A stretch of DNA of 64,000 bases from Xanthomonas sp. Leaf148. GTDB taxonomy: Bacteria; Pseudomonadota; Gammaproteobacteria; Xanthomonadales; Xanthomonadaceae. The stretch spans positions 953-64,952 of the forward strand of contig NZ_LMOP01000008.1 in the NCBI RefSeq assembly GCF_001423585.1, read 5' to 3'. This document shows positions 19,318 through 28,990 of the stretch, one piece after another. The position numbers and the translations under genes were made by a program. Position 1 is the stretch's first letter, and each line of letters begins with the position of its first letter. Under the pieces are notes generated by a model. It searched no databases, was not told the DNA's origin, and saw only the letters and a program-made list of their open reading frames with translations.

Positions 19318-22068
19318 TCACTGCGCGCCGAAGCGCCAGTTCAATTCCAGCATGTACGAACGGCCATAGCCGGTGTAGTTGAAGATGTTGTAGTACGGGT
19401 AGTCGGTGTAGGTGCGATCACGCGGTGGGCGGGTGTCGGCGAGATTGTTGACGGTTGCAGTCAGCGAGATGTCGTCGTTGATCGCATAGTCCAGCGTCGC
19501 ATTGAAGGTGGTCCACGCTCCGACCTTGCGCGCCCCTTCCACTGCATAGCCATCGGTACTCTGCTGCGCGAGGAGGTTAGGGGTACGGCCGTAACGCTGG
19601 CCGAACAAGGTGGTGGTCCATGCATCCTTCTGCCAGGTGATCGAGGCATTGGTGATGCTGCGGAACTCGGAAGAGAAGAACGGCTCGCTCAGCAGGTCGC
19701 GCACCGGGTCTTGCGGGAACTGCTGGCTTTCATGCTTGAGCGTCAGGTTGTATTGCGCGTCGAACACAAACAGGCCCCAGGATTCGGTGGCCAGGTTGTA
19801 GGTCGCCTTGGTCAGCACACCGGAGATTTCCTCGTTGGAAATATTGACCGGGTTGATGCGGATGTTGCTCAGGCGATTGGGTACCAGCGCATCGGCGGCG
19901 GTGCGGTCGATACGCGACAGCGCGTCCACGCAGGTCGGCGAGTTGATGTCCAGGGCGCCGAGCCGGCAGGCCGATTCGTTTTGCAGCAACGCATCGGTGC
20001 TCAGGTCGCTGACCTTGTCATCGATCTTGATGTTGTAGTAATCGGCGTTGACGCTGAAGCGTGCGCTCGGCGACCACACCACGCCGGCGCCCCAGGATTT
20101 TGCGGTGATCGACTGCAAATCCGCATTGCCGGACCGACGGCCCTGGATGCTGGTGCCGGCAAAGGTGCAGTCGGCAATCGGCACGCCGGGTTCTTCGACC
20201 GCACAGCGGTAGTAGTCGTTGACGCCCTGGAAAAAGCCGCTGTCGCCAGCGAACGAGAACGCCATGTCCGGTGCCTTGAACGCAGTGGCGTAGTTGCCGC
20301 GGAACAGCAGCGAATCGATCGGGCGGAACTCCAGCGCGGCCTTGTAGGTGAACTTGGAATCGCCACCGCCGCCCTGGTTCTTGTAATCGTCGTAGCGGCC
20401 GGACAGGTTGGCGGTCAAGGTGCTCAGGATCGGCACCCGCATTTCGAAGGCCGCAGCCCAATTCTCGCGCTTGCCGCTGCCCTGGGTGCCGGTCAGCTGA
20501 TAGAAGTCGCCTGCAATCACACGCGGGTCGGTCGGATTGGTCCAGTACTGATTACCGGCCTGCAACACACCGGCGACGCCGACCGCACCGGCCGGCAGGT
20601 TGAACAACTCGGTGTTGGTCAGCTGCAGGTTGACGTTCTGGGTCCAGGTCCTGGACTTGGTGCGGATTTCATCGTTGAAGCTGCGGTACTGCGCCGGCGT
20701 CAACGCGCGGTAGAAGTTGGCATCGTTGGGCGAATAGATCGGGTAGCCGTAGTACTCACCCTGCGGCGCGCCAAGGAACTGTTCGCGGAAGAAATCTTCG
20801 ATGCGGTCGGCCAGCGGCCACTGCTGACGGCTTTCGATGCGATATTCCGAGCGTGCGTAGTAGGCATCGTAGGTCCAGTTGCTGGCACCCAGGCCGCCTT
20901 TCAGACCGAGCGCGATGTTGTAGGAGTCGGCAGTCTGGCGGTCGTTGTTGAAATTGTTGTTGCCGGTTTCTTCAGGCGCAAAGATACGTTGATAGCTTTC
21001 GAGTTGCTGGCTGTCCTGGTTGTAGAAAAAGCCACCGGTGTCCGACGAGGTCTGCCAGAAGCGGGGTCCGCCATTGATCTCGACCTTGGTGCGATTGAGC
21101 AATACGGTCGAGTACAGCTCGGTGTTGTCGTTGAACGCATAGCTCAGGTTGGCATAACCGCTGGCGCTGCGTTCCTTGTTGAGGATGCTGGCGTAGCCTG
21201 GTACTGCGCGGCTGCTGCAGAAGTTGCCACGGTTGGCGCGGTTGTCGTACTGCACCGACCCATTGAACAGCGGTCCCAATGCAGCGCAATTTTCGGCGCC
21301 GGGATCGATATAAGTGGTTGGCAGGTTATGCAAGGCAATACGCGAACCATAACGCAGCGTCGGGTCCGGATTGTCGTTGGTGGAATCGAAGTCGCGGCGC
21401 TGATAGCCGTAGATCGGATCCTGATTGTTGAGCTGCAGGCCCCACACGATGTTGGCGCCGCCGATCTCGTTGCCGCCGGTGAGCTGAAAGCGCTGGTTGT
21501 TGCCGCCACCGCCGTCGTAGGTGCCCATGCGGTAATTCATCTGCACGCCGTCCATGCGCTTTTTCAGGATGATGTTGACCACACCGGCGATGGCGCTGGA
21601 GCCGTAGATCGAGGACTGGTTACCGGGCGCTACGTCGATGCGCTCGACCATGCCCACCGGCACGCTGGCCAGATCGACGAAGTTGCTCTGGCCGTTGTAG
21701 AGCAACGGGTAGTCGGCCATCGGCCGGCCATCGATCAACACCAGGGTGAAGCCGGGATCCAGGCCGAGCAGGCTCAACGATTTGGCGCCCGCAGTGAAGC
21801 CGCCACTGAACTGGCCATCCTGCACCGCGCCGGTGGCCATCGGTTGCGAGCGCAGCACGTCGTAGACGTCTTTGAAGCCGCGGCGCTGGATGTCCTGGGC
21901 GGTGATCGAAAACACCGGAGTTGCGGTTTCGACCTGGGAACGGGGGATCAACGACCCTGTCACCGTCACCTTGTCCAGTTGAGTCACTTCACCTTGCTCC
22001 TGTGCCAGTGCAAGCGATGGCATGGTCAGGGCGGTGCACACGGCGGTAACCAGCAAATGACGCTTCAT
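19318..22068 (-). CDS. TonB-dependent outer membrane receptor
   Basis: A 916-residue outer-membrane receptor that would import a ligand using TonB energy. It has a signal peptide (MKRHLLVTAVCTALTMPSLALA), a TonB-box/plug start with LDKVTVTGSLIPRSQVET, the plug domain with VLIDGRPMA and SSIYGSSAIAGVVNIILKKR, then a long beta-barrel ending in a YGRSYMLELNWRFGAQ-type strand. The start is ATG 22068; the open frame runs 24 codons further upstream but the signal peptide fixes the start. The ligand cannot be told; it resembles the large oligosaccharide/peptide-type receptors abundant in xanthomonads. It diverges from tamA. Confidence 0.92.
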   Translation of the reverse strand: MKRHLLVTAVCTALTMPSLALAQEQGEVTQLDKVTVTGSLIPRSQVETATPVFSITAQDIQRRGFKDVYDVLRSQPMATGAVQDGQFSGGFTAGAKSLSLLGLDPGFTLVLIDGRPMADYPLLYNGQSNFVDLASVPVGMVERIDVAPGNQSSIYGSSAIAGVVNIILKKRMDGVQMNYRMGTYDGGGGNNQRFQLTGGNEIGGANIVWGLQLNNQDPIYGYQRRDFDSTNDNPDPTLRYGSRIALHNLPTTYIDPGAENCAALGPLFNGSVQYDNRANRGNFCSSRAVPGYASILNKERSASGYANLSYAFNDNTELYSTVLLNRTKVEINGGPRFWQTSSDTGGFFYNQDSQQLESYQRIFAPEETGNNNFNNDRQTADSYNIALGLKGGLGASNWTYDAYYARSEYRIESRQQWPLADRIEDFFREQFLGAPQGEYYGYPIYSPNDANFYRALTPAQYRSFNDEIRTKSRTWTQNVNLQLTNTELFNLPAGAVGVAGVLQAGNQYWTNPTDPRVIAGDFYQLTGTQGSGKRENWAAAFEMRVPILSTLTANLSGRYDDYKNQGGGGDSKFTYKAALEFRPIDSLLFRGNYATAFKAPDMAFSFAGDSGFFQGVNDYYRCAVEEPGVPIADCTFAGTSIQGRRSGNADLQSITAKSWGAGVVWSPSARFSVNADYYNIKIDDKVSDLSTDALLQNESACRLGALDINSPTCVDALSRIDRTAADALVPNRLSNIRINPVNISNEEISGVLTKATYNLATESWGLFVFDAQYNLTLKHESQQFPQDPVRDLLSEPFFSSEFRSITNASITWQKDAWTTTLFGQRYGRTPNLLAQQSTDGYAVEGARKVGAWTTFNATLDYAINDDISLTATVNNLADTRPPRDRTYTDYPYYNIFNYTGYGRSYMLELNWRFGAQ

Positions 22069-22247
22069 GAAACGAACCTCTCTCTCCAAAGGTATGAACG
22101 GGCGCGCGGCAATCGGGGGGCCGCACGCAATGGGTGCCAACGAAACGTTAACAACATGCCGACTGTACCTAGTTCCGTCCGGTGCCGTATAGGCGTGTTT
22201 GCGCAGATTTTTTGTCCCTTCACACCTAGGCTGGGTATCCTTTGCCG

Positions 22248-24029
22248 ATGCTTAAAGCCGTCTTTGCTCTTTCCCTGCTGTGCACCCTGTTCGTTCCGCT
22301 GCAAGCGGCTGCCCGGGCGACCATCGACAAGATCGAGATCAAAGGGCTGGACGACGGCGACGATGCCGAGATGATCGAGAACATCGAGGTCTCCCTGTCT
22401 CTGTATGAGGCCGTTGGCAAAGAGCAGGGCGAGTCGCGATTGGAGTACCTGCTGGCGCAGGCGGAGCGGCAGACGCGCGAGGCGCTGGAGCCGTTCGGTT
22501 ATTACTCGCCGACCATCGAACTGGCCGCGCCGCGCAACGGCGACAAGGTGACGGTGGTGATCACAGTGGACCGCGGCGAGCCGGTCCGGGTACGTACCTC
22601 GCATATCTCCATCACCGGCTGGGCCGAGCAGGACCGTTATCTGGGGCAAGACCTCAAGCAGTTCGAGCCGCGCGAAGGCCAGGTCTTCAGTCATCCGCAA
22701 TACGAAGCCAGCAAGGTCCGCATCACCCGGCGTCTGGCCGAGCGTGGATACTTCGACGCCGACTTCACCCAGCGCCGGGTGGCGGTGACGCGCGCCGAAC
22801 ACGCTGCCGACATCGACCTGAATTGGGACAGCGGCCGTCGCTACGACATGGGCAAGGTGCGCTTCGACTACGACTACTTTCGCGATGGCCTGTTCGACCC
22901 GCTGGTGTATTGGGACGAGGGCAGCTACTACCACGAAGGCAAGCTGGATCGGCTGCGCGAGTCGCTGACCAAGCTGGATTACTTCAGCACCATCGATATC
23001 CAGCCCAAGCCCGAAGACGCCGATGCCGATGGCCGGGTACCGGTGGACGTCAAGCTCACCCGCGCCAAGCGCACCGTCTACACCTCCGGTCTGAGCTACG
23101 GCAGCGAGAGCGGCGCCGGTGTGCGCGGCGGCGTGGAGCGGCGTTATGTCAATGCGCGTGGCCACAAGATGGACACGCAGCTGGACTACGCGCAGAACCG
23201 CAAGAGCCTGACCACCAGTTACCGGGTGCCGGCGTTCCGCTGGCTCGACGGCTGGTACACCGCCTCGGCGCGCCTGTACGACGAGCAGACCGAGTACATC
23301 GACCTGCGCAACGTCAAACTCACCGGCAGCCGCAGCGGCCAGATCAACGAGCGCTGGAGCGCGATTGCCTCGATCAACGCCTTGCGCGAGCGCTGGCGGT
23401 TCAGCAGCGGCAACGATTTCGAAGGTGCGGTGTACGAAACCTCCACGCTGATCTATCCGCAGCTGCAGGCCAACTACATCAATGTCGACGACCGGCTGTT
23501 TCCGCGCAGCGGTGTGTCGGGCCAGGCGCTGATCCGTGGTGGCGCCGAAGGTGCGGGCTCGGACACCAACTTCGGCCAGCTCTATGGGCAGCTGCGCTGG
23601 TTTTTGGGCGCAGGCGAGAACGGACGGGTGATCCTGCGCGGCGAAGGCGGCACCACCTGGACCAGCGATCTGGTGGCGATGCCGCCCAGCCTGCGGTTTT
23701 TTGCCGGTGGCGCCAACAGCATCCGCGGCTACGCCTTCCGCGAAGTGGGCCCACGCACGCCCAGGCCGGACGAATTTGCACTGGGCGCCAAGAACGTGGT
23801 CACCGGCAGCGCCGAGTACGAGCATTACCTCAAGGGCGGCCCGTGGGGCGGAGCGGTCTTTGTCGATAGCGGCAGCGCCTTCGACGACCGGCCCGACTGG
23901 CATACCGGCATCGGCTTCGGTCTGCGTTGGCGTTCGCCGGTGGGACCGGTGCGCGTGGATATCGCACACGGCTTGAACGACCCCGACTCGCAGTTTCAGC
24001 TCTACATCGATATCGGGGCCAACCTGTGA
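22248..24029 (+). CDS. tamA: autotransporter assembly factor TamA (Omp85 family)
   Basis: TamA is an Omp85-family outer-membrane barrel that works with TamB in outer-membrane protein insertion and lipid traffic. The 593-residue product has a signal peptide (MLKAVFALSLLCTLFVPLQA), three POTRA-like domains to about residue 270 and a C-terminal barrel with the Omp85 lid-lock sequence RFFAGGANSIRGYAF. ATG 22248 is preferred over a TTG two codons upstream. Its stop overlaps the tamB GTG (GTGA), the usual tamAB coupling. Confidence 0.93.
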   Translation: MLKAVFALSLLCTLFVPLQAAARATIDKIEIKGLDDGDDAEMIENIEVSLSLYEAVGKEQGESRLEYLLAQAERQTREALEPFGYYSPTIELAAPRNGDKVTVVITVDRGEPVRVRTSHISITGWAEQDRYLGQDLKQFEPREGQVFSHPQYEASKVRITRRLAERGYFDADFTQRRVAVTRAEHAADIDLNWDSGRRYDMGKVRFDYDYFRDGLFDPLVYWDEGSYYHEGKLDRLRESLTKLDYFSTIDIQPKPEDADADGRVPVDVKLTRAKRTVYTSGLSYGSESGAGVRGGVERRYVNARGHKMDTQLDYAQNRKSLTTSYRVPAFRWLDGWYTASARLYDEQTEYIDLRNVKLTGSRSGQINERWSAIASINALRERWRFSSGNDFEGAVYETSTLIYPQLQANYINVDDRLFPRSGVSGQALIRGGAEGAGSDTNFGQLYGQLRWFLGAGENGRVILRGEGGTTWTSDLVAMPPSLRFFAGGANSIRGYAFREVGPRTPRPDEFALGAKNVVTGSAEYEHYLKGGPWGGAVFVDSGSAFDDRPDWHTGIGFGLRWRSPVGPVRVDIAHGLNDPDSQFQLYIDIGANL

Positions 24030-27000
24030 GCACACCCACGCCACCTGCAGCACCGCGCCGCGCGCGTTTTTATCGCCGACGCCGGTTCTGGGTGGGCTCG
24101 GGGCTGACCGTGCTCGGGCTGGTGCTGCTGGCCCTGATCGCGCTCTATTGGTTGCTGCAGACCGTGGCCGGGCGCGACGTGTTGCTGGCGCAGGTGGTTG
24201 CGCGCCTGCCGGTGGGCGCCAGCTTTACCTACGGCAGTGTCGAAGGTCCGGTGGCCGGCCCGCTGACCTTGCGCAATGTCGACTTCACCTATCAGGACAT
24301 CCACTTCACCGCCGAGCGCGTCTATCTGGAGCCGGATCTGCGCCCATTGCTCGGCCGCAAGCTGCAGCTGGATGCGGTGCAGGTCAGCGACGCCACGTTG
24401 AACCTGGGCAAGAGCGACGAACCGTTCAAGCTCCCCAGCTGGCCCGAGTCGCTGCCGCAGATCAACGTGCCGCTGGCGATCCAGGCCGACAAGATTGCAG
24501 TGGACAATCTGCGCATCACCCAGTTGCAGCAGCCGATGATCGTGCTGCACAAGATGCAGGGCGGGTTGGAAGTGGCGACCGGCGAACTGCGCACGCGCGA
24601 CCTGGTGATCGATACCGACATGGGCGACTTCCGCCTGCATGGCGATTACATTCCCAACGACGCTTACCACGCCGATCTCACTGCCACCGCGGTGCTGCCG
24701 GCTGCGCGGGGCCGCACGCCGGCCAGCCTGGGTCTGGTCGCACGCGGTGACCTGGACAAGATGGAAGTGGCGATCGCCGGCCGCGCGCCGGCGCCGCTGC
24801 AGGCCAGCCTGGTATTCACCGGCCGCGACGACCCGACCTGGGCGTTCAAGGCCGTCACCGAGGCACTGGATACCTCGCTGCTGATTCCGGCCGCCGCTGG
24901 CGCGACCAATGCACCGGCCACGCCGATCGCGTTGAACCTGACCGCGTCCGGCAAGGGCGGTAACGCCGATCTGCAGGGCAGCGTCAAACAGGGCGCGCTG
25001 AGCGCGACCTTGCAGCCGTCGCACATCAGCCTGCAGGAGCAGGTGTTGACCGTCGAACCGTTGGTGATCGATACCTTCGAAGGGCGCACCCAGCTGCGCG
25101 GCACCGCCGATTTCCGCGATACCCAGAATCCGAGTTTCCGTTTTGCGGTCAATGCCAAGGGCCTGCGCTTCACTCCCGCGGTCGACCCGGCCACCCCCGA
25201 TGCGCCGGTGGTACCGGTGGAATTGATCGATGCTCGCCTGGGCGTGGCCGGCACGCTGAAGGCGTGGGCCGCGATCGGCCGTGCCACCGTGGAGCGCGAC
25301 GGTCAGCGGGCCGCGCTAGTGTTCGACAGCCGTGGCAACGACCAACGCGCGCAGCTCAAGCAGGTGCAGGCCACCACGCCGGGCGGCTCGCTGGATGTCA
25401 CCGGCGAAGTGGGCTGGGCACCGGAGCTGCAGTGGGATGTCACCGCGCAGCTGGCCAAGTTCGACCCGGGCTATTTCGCGCCGGGCTGGAACGGCAATCT
25501 GTCCGGCAAGATCGCCTCCAAGGGCCGGCAGTTGCCGGCGCCGGCCGGTGGCGTGTCGCCGGGCTTCGAAGCCACCGCCGATGTTCCCAGCCTGACCGGC
25601 CAGCTGCGCCAGCGCGCGCTGGCGGCCAACGGCAAGTTCGCCCTGCGTGGCGAACAGGGCGAGGGCGAACTGCAACTGTCGCTGGGCAATAGCCGCGTCA
25701 CTGCCAAGGGCAAGGTCGGCGATCAGCTCGATATCGCTGCGCAACTGCAGCCGCTGCAACTGGACGACGTGCTGCCTGGCGCTACCGGCACCGTGCGCGG
25801 GCAGTTGCAGGTCAGCGGCCGCCGCGATGCGCCGGACATCACCGCCGACATCGCCGGCAATGGCCTGCGCTGGAACACCTACACCGCGCAGAGCATCAGC
25901 TTGCGTGGGCGCCTGCCGTGGCGCGGTAGCGATGGACAACTGGCGCTGCAGGGCACCGCCATCGAAGCGGGCGTGGTGCTGGACAGCGTGCGCGTGCAGG
26001 CACGCGGCGCGGTGGAAGCGCTGCGTCTGGATGCCGATATCGCCAACAGCATGGCCAGCGTCGCGCTGCAGGGCGATGTGCGTCGTAATGGCGCGCGCTG
26101 GCAGGGCCAGGTCGCCACGTTGCGCATCGCACCGTCGAAGGGCGATGCCTGGGCGCTGCGGCAGCCGGCGCAGTTCAGTACCGATGGCGCGGCCTTCACC
26201 TTGTCCGACACCTGCCTGGGTGCAGCCACCGGCGGTGCGCTGTGCGCCAGCGCCAACTGGCCGCGCGAGGGCATGGTGGTGCATGGCGACGCGTTGCCAC
26301 TGTCGTTGGTGCAACCGTGGTTGCCCAAGCAGGAAGGCCGGCAGATCTATCTGCGCGGTGAGCTCGCACTCGACGGCAGCTTCAAGCCGCGCGGCAATGC
26401 ATGGGAAGGCAGCTTCCGCATCGCCTCGCCCGAAGGCGGTATCCGCCTGGGCGAAACCCGCTACGCCGCGGTGGCCGGCAACCCCAATCGCGGTGAGTTG
26501 CTGCGCTACGACCAGTTCAGCATGCAGGCCGATTTCACCCCGCAGCAGATCCAGGGCAAGCTCGGTGTCGGCTTCCAGGGCGCAGGCTTTGTCGATGCCA
26601 AGTTCAACACCGGCTGGGACGCGTACGCGCCGCTCAATGGCGAGCTGTATCTGAACATGTCGCGGCTGTACTGGCTGGAGCTGGTGGTGGCCGATGTGGT
26701 GCGGCCCAAAGGCCTGGTCGAAGGCCATGTGAGCCTGCGCGGCACCCGCGACAAGCCACTGCTGGGCGGCGACGCCACCCTGAGCGATTTCACTGCCGAA
26801 TACCCGTCGATGGGCCTGACCTTGAGCGAGGGCAAAGGCCGCTTCGACGCCCTGCCGGACGGCTCGGCCAAGATCACCGCCTCAGCCAAGTCCGGCGAGG
26901 GCACGCTCACCGTCGATGGCGGGCTGTCGTGGTTCGGCACCAGCACGCCATTGCTGCTCAACATCCGCGGGCAGAACGTGCTGGCCTACAACACCAGCGA

Positions 27001-27880
27001 GTTGCGCATCATCGCCAACCCGGACATGCAGTTCGGCATCGTCGACAAGACCATGCAGCTGCGCGGCAAGGTCACCGTGCCCGAGGCCGATATCGACCTG
27101 GAACGCCTGGATCGCGGCACCTCGGTGTCCGAAGACGTGGTGGTGCTGGACCCGGTCGATCCGGAGGTCGCTCCGTCCTCGCCATTGGATATGGACCTGG
27201 CGATCGTGCTCGGCGACAAGGTCAACATGAGCGGCTTTGGCCTGAAGGGCGGCCTGAGCGGGCAAATGCAGATCCGCGCGCGCCCGGGCCGTGAAATGAC
27301 TGCCAATGGCGGGCTGGATGTGCGCGGCCGCTACAAGGCCTATGGCCAGGATTTGACTATCAGCCGCGGCCAGCTGACCTGGAACAACAACATCGTCTCC
27401 GACCCGCGCGTGAGCCTGCGCGCCGAACGCAAGATCGGCGATGTCACCGCCGGTATCGACGTCAGCGGCCGCGCCGAATCGCCACGCGCCGATGTGTGGT
27501 CGGAGCCGGCGATGTCGCAATCCGAAGCGCTGTCGTACCTGGTACTCGGCCGCGGCCTGTCCACCGCCAGCAGCGACGAAACCCAGCAAGTCAGCGCCGC
27601 CTCGGCTGCACTGTCGGCGGGCAGCAGCCTGATCGCCTCGCAGATCGGCGCCAAGCTCGGCCTGGACGAAGCCGGCGTCAGCCAATCCAGCACGCTCGGC
27701 TCAGTGGTGGGCTTCGGCAAATACCTCTCGCCCAAGTTGTACGTCGGCTACGGCGTCTCGATGATCGGCGGCGGCTCGGTACTGACGCTCAAATACCTGC
27801 TCAGCCGCGGCTTCGATGTGGAAGCCGAATCCAGCACGGTGGAGACCAAGGGCTCGGTGAATTGGCGGCGGGAGAAGTAA
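24026..27880 (+). CDS. tamB: translocation and assembly module TamB
   Basis: TamB spans the periplasm as a long beta-taco that carries phospholipid or supports outer-membrane protein assembly with TamA. The 1284-residue product has one N-terminal membrane anchor (about residues 20-45) and long repetitive beta-strand sequence. It ends in the DUF490/TamB C-terminal domain (about 930-1284), with GLSGQMQIRARPGREMTANG and YLVLGRGLSTASSDE. It starts at GTG 24026 inside the tamA stop. Length is typical. Confidence 0.93.
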   Translation: MSTPTPPAAPRRARFYRRRRFWVGSGLTVLGLVLLALIALYWLLQTVAGRDVLLAQVVARLPVGASFTYGSVEGPVAGPLTLRNVDFTYQDIHFTAERVYLEPDLRPLLGRKLQLDAVQVSDATLNLGKSDEPFKLPSWPESLPQINVPLAIQADKIAVDNLRITQLQQPMIVLHKMQGGLEVATGELRTRDLVIDTDMGDFRLHGDYIPNDAYHADLTATAVLPAARGRTPASLGLVARGDLDKMEVAIAGRAPAPLQASLVFTGRDDPTWAFKAVTEALDTSLLIPAAAGATNAPATPIALNLTASGKGGNADLQGSVKQGALSATLQPSHISLQEQVLTVEPLVIDTFEGRTQLRGTADFRDTQNPSFRFAVNAKGLRFTPAVDPATPDAPVVPVELIDARLGVAGTLKAWAAIGRATVERDGQRAALVFDSRGNDQRAQLKQVQATTPGGSLDVTGEVGWAPELQWDVTAQLAKFDPGYFAPGWNGNLSGKIASKGRQLPAPAGGVSPGFEATADVPSLTGQLRQRALAANGKFALRGEQGEGELQLSLGNSRVTAKGKVGDQLDIAAQLQPLQLDDVLPGATGTVRGQLQVSGRRDAPDITADIAGNGLRWNTYTAQSISLRGRLPWRGSDGQLALQGTAIEAGVVLDSVRVQARGAVEALRLDADIANSMASVALQGDVRRNGARWQGQVATLRIAPSKGDAWALRQPAQFSTDGAAFTLSDTCLGAATGGALCASANWPREGMVVHGDALPLSLVQPWLPKQEGRQIYLRGELALDGSFKPRGNAWEGSFRIASPEGGIRLGETRYAAVAGNPNRGELLRYDQFSMQADFTPQQIQGKLGVGFQGAGFVDAKFNTGWDAYAPLNGELYLNMSRLYWLELVVADVVRPKGLVEGHVSLRGTRDKPLLGGDATLSDFTAEYPSMGLTLSEGKGRFDALPDGSAKITASAKSGEGTLTVDGGLSWFGTSTPLLLNIRGQNVLAYNTSELRIIANPDMQFGIVDKTMQLRGKVTVPEADIDLERLDRGTSVSEDVVVLDPVDPEVAPSSPLDMDLAIVLGDKVNMSGFGLKGGLSGQMQIRARPGREMTANGGLDVRGRYKAYGQDLTISRGQLTWNNNIVSDPRVSLRAERKIGDVTAGIDVSGRAESPRADVWSEPAMSQSEALSYLVLGRGLSTASSDETQQVSAASAALSAGSSLIASQIGAKLGLDEAGVSQSSTLGSVVGFGKYLSPKLYVGYGVSMIGGGSVLTLKYLLSRGFDVEAESSTVETKGSVNWRREK

Positions 27881-28069
27881 TTTTTTAGGGCCTTCATCAC
27901 ATATTGACAAAGCTGACTCATCTGTTCATGCTGCCGAGGGCGGATGGGGGTGCGAGCCACCTCTCCTGCAGAAAATTCAGGGGGACGTAACCATTGACCG
28001 TCCAGCGCCTCGCGCGGCGGCGCTGTGGCCGTCGTATTGTTCGATATCGGATTCGTATAGGAAAGCAGG

Positions 28070-28309
28070 ATGCATCTCGACAAACGTGCGTGCTTGCAGG
28101 TCTTGCTTGCGTTAATAGCGTCATTGTCTGGAATGTCCGTGGCCGTCGAGATGAGCAGCCATGGCAAGATTACGTATGTAAAGAATGGTTGGTACGCCGA
28201 AGGAACTGCGGTACATCATTCCATCGCCCCAATCACGGGTTGCGCAACACTGAACGAGTTTGTTATCGACAGGCTCCATTTGTGTCATACCAAGAGCCAG
28301 TCGTTATAG
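28070..28309 (+). pseudogene. small secreted protein, group I paralogue, truncated
   Basis: The 79-residue frame starts after a good AGGAAAGCAGG site and encodes a signal peptide (about 1-25, ending MSVA). It continues GKITYVKNGWYAEGTAV and GCATLNEFVIDRLHL. The pattern G-x-I/V...GW-x-A/G-E-G/A...C...N-x-F-x-I is shared with the genes at 33229-33600 and 37365-37691. Those continue for another 40 residues with LLM-x-x-x-Q and a final DGC...LKAV, which is missing here. The frame instead ends in unrelated CHTKSQSL, so the 3' part has been lost by deletion or rearrangement near 28285. Confidence 0.6.
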
Positions 28310-28497
28310 CTTAAAAAGCATACGTACGCGATCTCGACCTGGATCTGGTGATGGCCAAGGTATGTGAGGTTTTGGCACGCGAGAGAAAGCGGCGCTAGGC
28401 TTCTTTGAATAAATGACATTGTCTCGCTTCTTTTGCCTGTAACTAGGGCGAAGTAGGGATTGACTTGAGCCAATATTGAATTCTGCGGAGCGAGAGA

Positions 28498-28818
28498 GTG
28501 AAAACTACATCCATGTTTCTAACCGCATCTGTGCTCATCGCCATGTCAGGTCCGGCCGACGCATTACAGTGGTTCTCCGGCCGGGTTACCTCGATCGAGG
28601 CGACTTATATGCCGGCGCGCATTCCATTTAGACTGAGCGAAGGCAATACAGCCTGTCCTATTGGTAAGGCGCTGAACTGGGCAAACCCTAGTGTTGATAA
28701 CAATAAAGCGATCTACGCTGCATTGATGACCTCGCTGACAACGGGCAAGAGAATCAACTTTGTCATCGAGGATAACGACGTTACGTGCACTGGGCGGTTT
28801 ATATATCTTGAAGATTAA
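28498..28818 (+). CDS. small secreted protein, group II paralogue
   Basis: A 106-residue protein with a signal peptide (cleavage about residue 22, after ADA). The mature part has two cysteines: one in NTACPIG, one in DVTCTGRF near the end. Between them lies an amphipathic helix, KAIYAALMTSLTTGKRINFV. The same layout occurs in the genes at 33602-33907 and 35786-36112. It starts at GTG 28498 behind GCGGAGCGAGAG. The function is unknown. The plan (secreted, strands before and after one helix, one Cys pair) resembles B-subunit-like OB folds such as SubB; that is inference only. Confidence 0.7.
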   Translation: MKTTSMFLTASVLIAMSGPADALQWFSGRVTSIEATYMPARIPFRLSEGNTACPIGKALNWANPSVDNNKAIYAALMTSLTTGKRINFVIEDNDVTCTGRFIYLED

Positions 28819-28935
28819 ACTGCATCCCATTTTAATAGCGGACGGTTTTTATATTCCCCCTTAATAACGATATCCGCTTAAAAGGCGGTATGCGTTATAA
28901 AGCTAAATTTACGAAAATTTTTTTGGCCTGTATTA

Positions 28936-28964
28936 TTAAGAATACGCCGGCTGCATATTCTTAA
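28936..28964. promoter_or_regulatory. perfect inverted repeat upstream of YD-repeat gene
   Basis: TTAAGAATA (28936-28944) and TATTCTTAA (28956-28964) are perfect 9-base arms with an 11-base spacer. They lie 26 bases before the start codon at 28991. It could be an operator or a leader hairpin near the AAGGGGAG ribosome site. Confidence 0.5.
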
Positions 28965-28990
28965 AGCTATATGTGAAATAAGGGGAGCAT

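Noticed and set aside
19249-22374. 1041-residue plus-strand frame opposite the TonB receptor gene
   Set aside because: Antisense shadow. The minus frame has a signal peptide, plug motifs and a terminator; the plus frame has only Val/Gly/Ala-rich strings.
28285-28473. 62-residue minus-strand frame
   Set aside because: No signal, motif or ribosome site; spans the junction after the truncated small gene.
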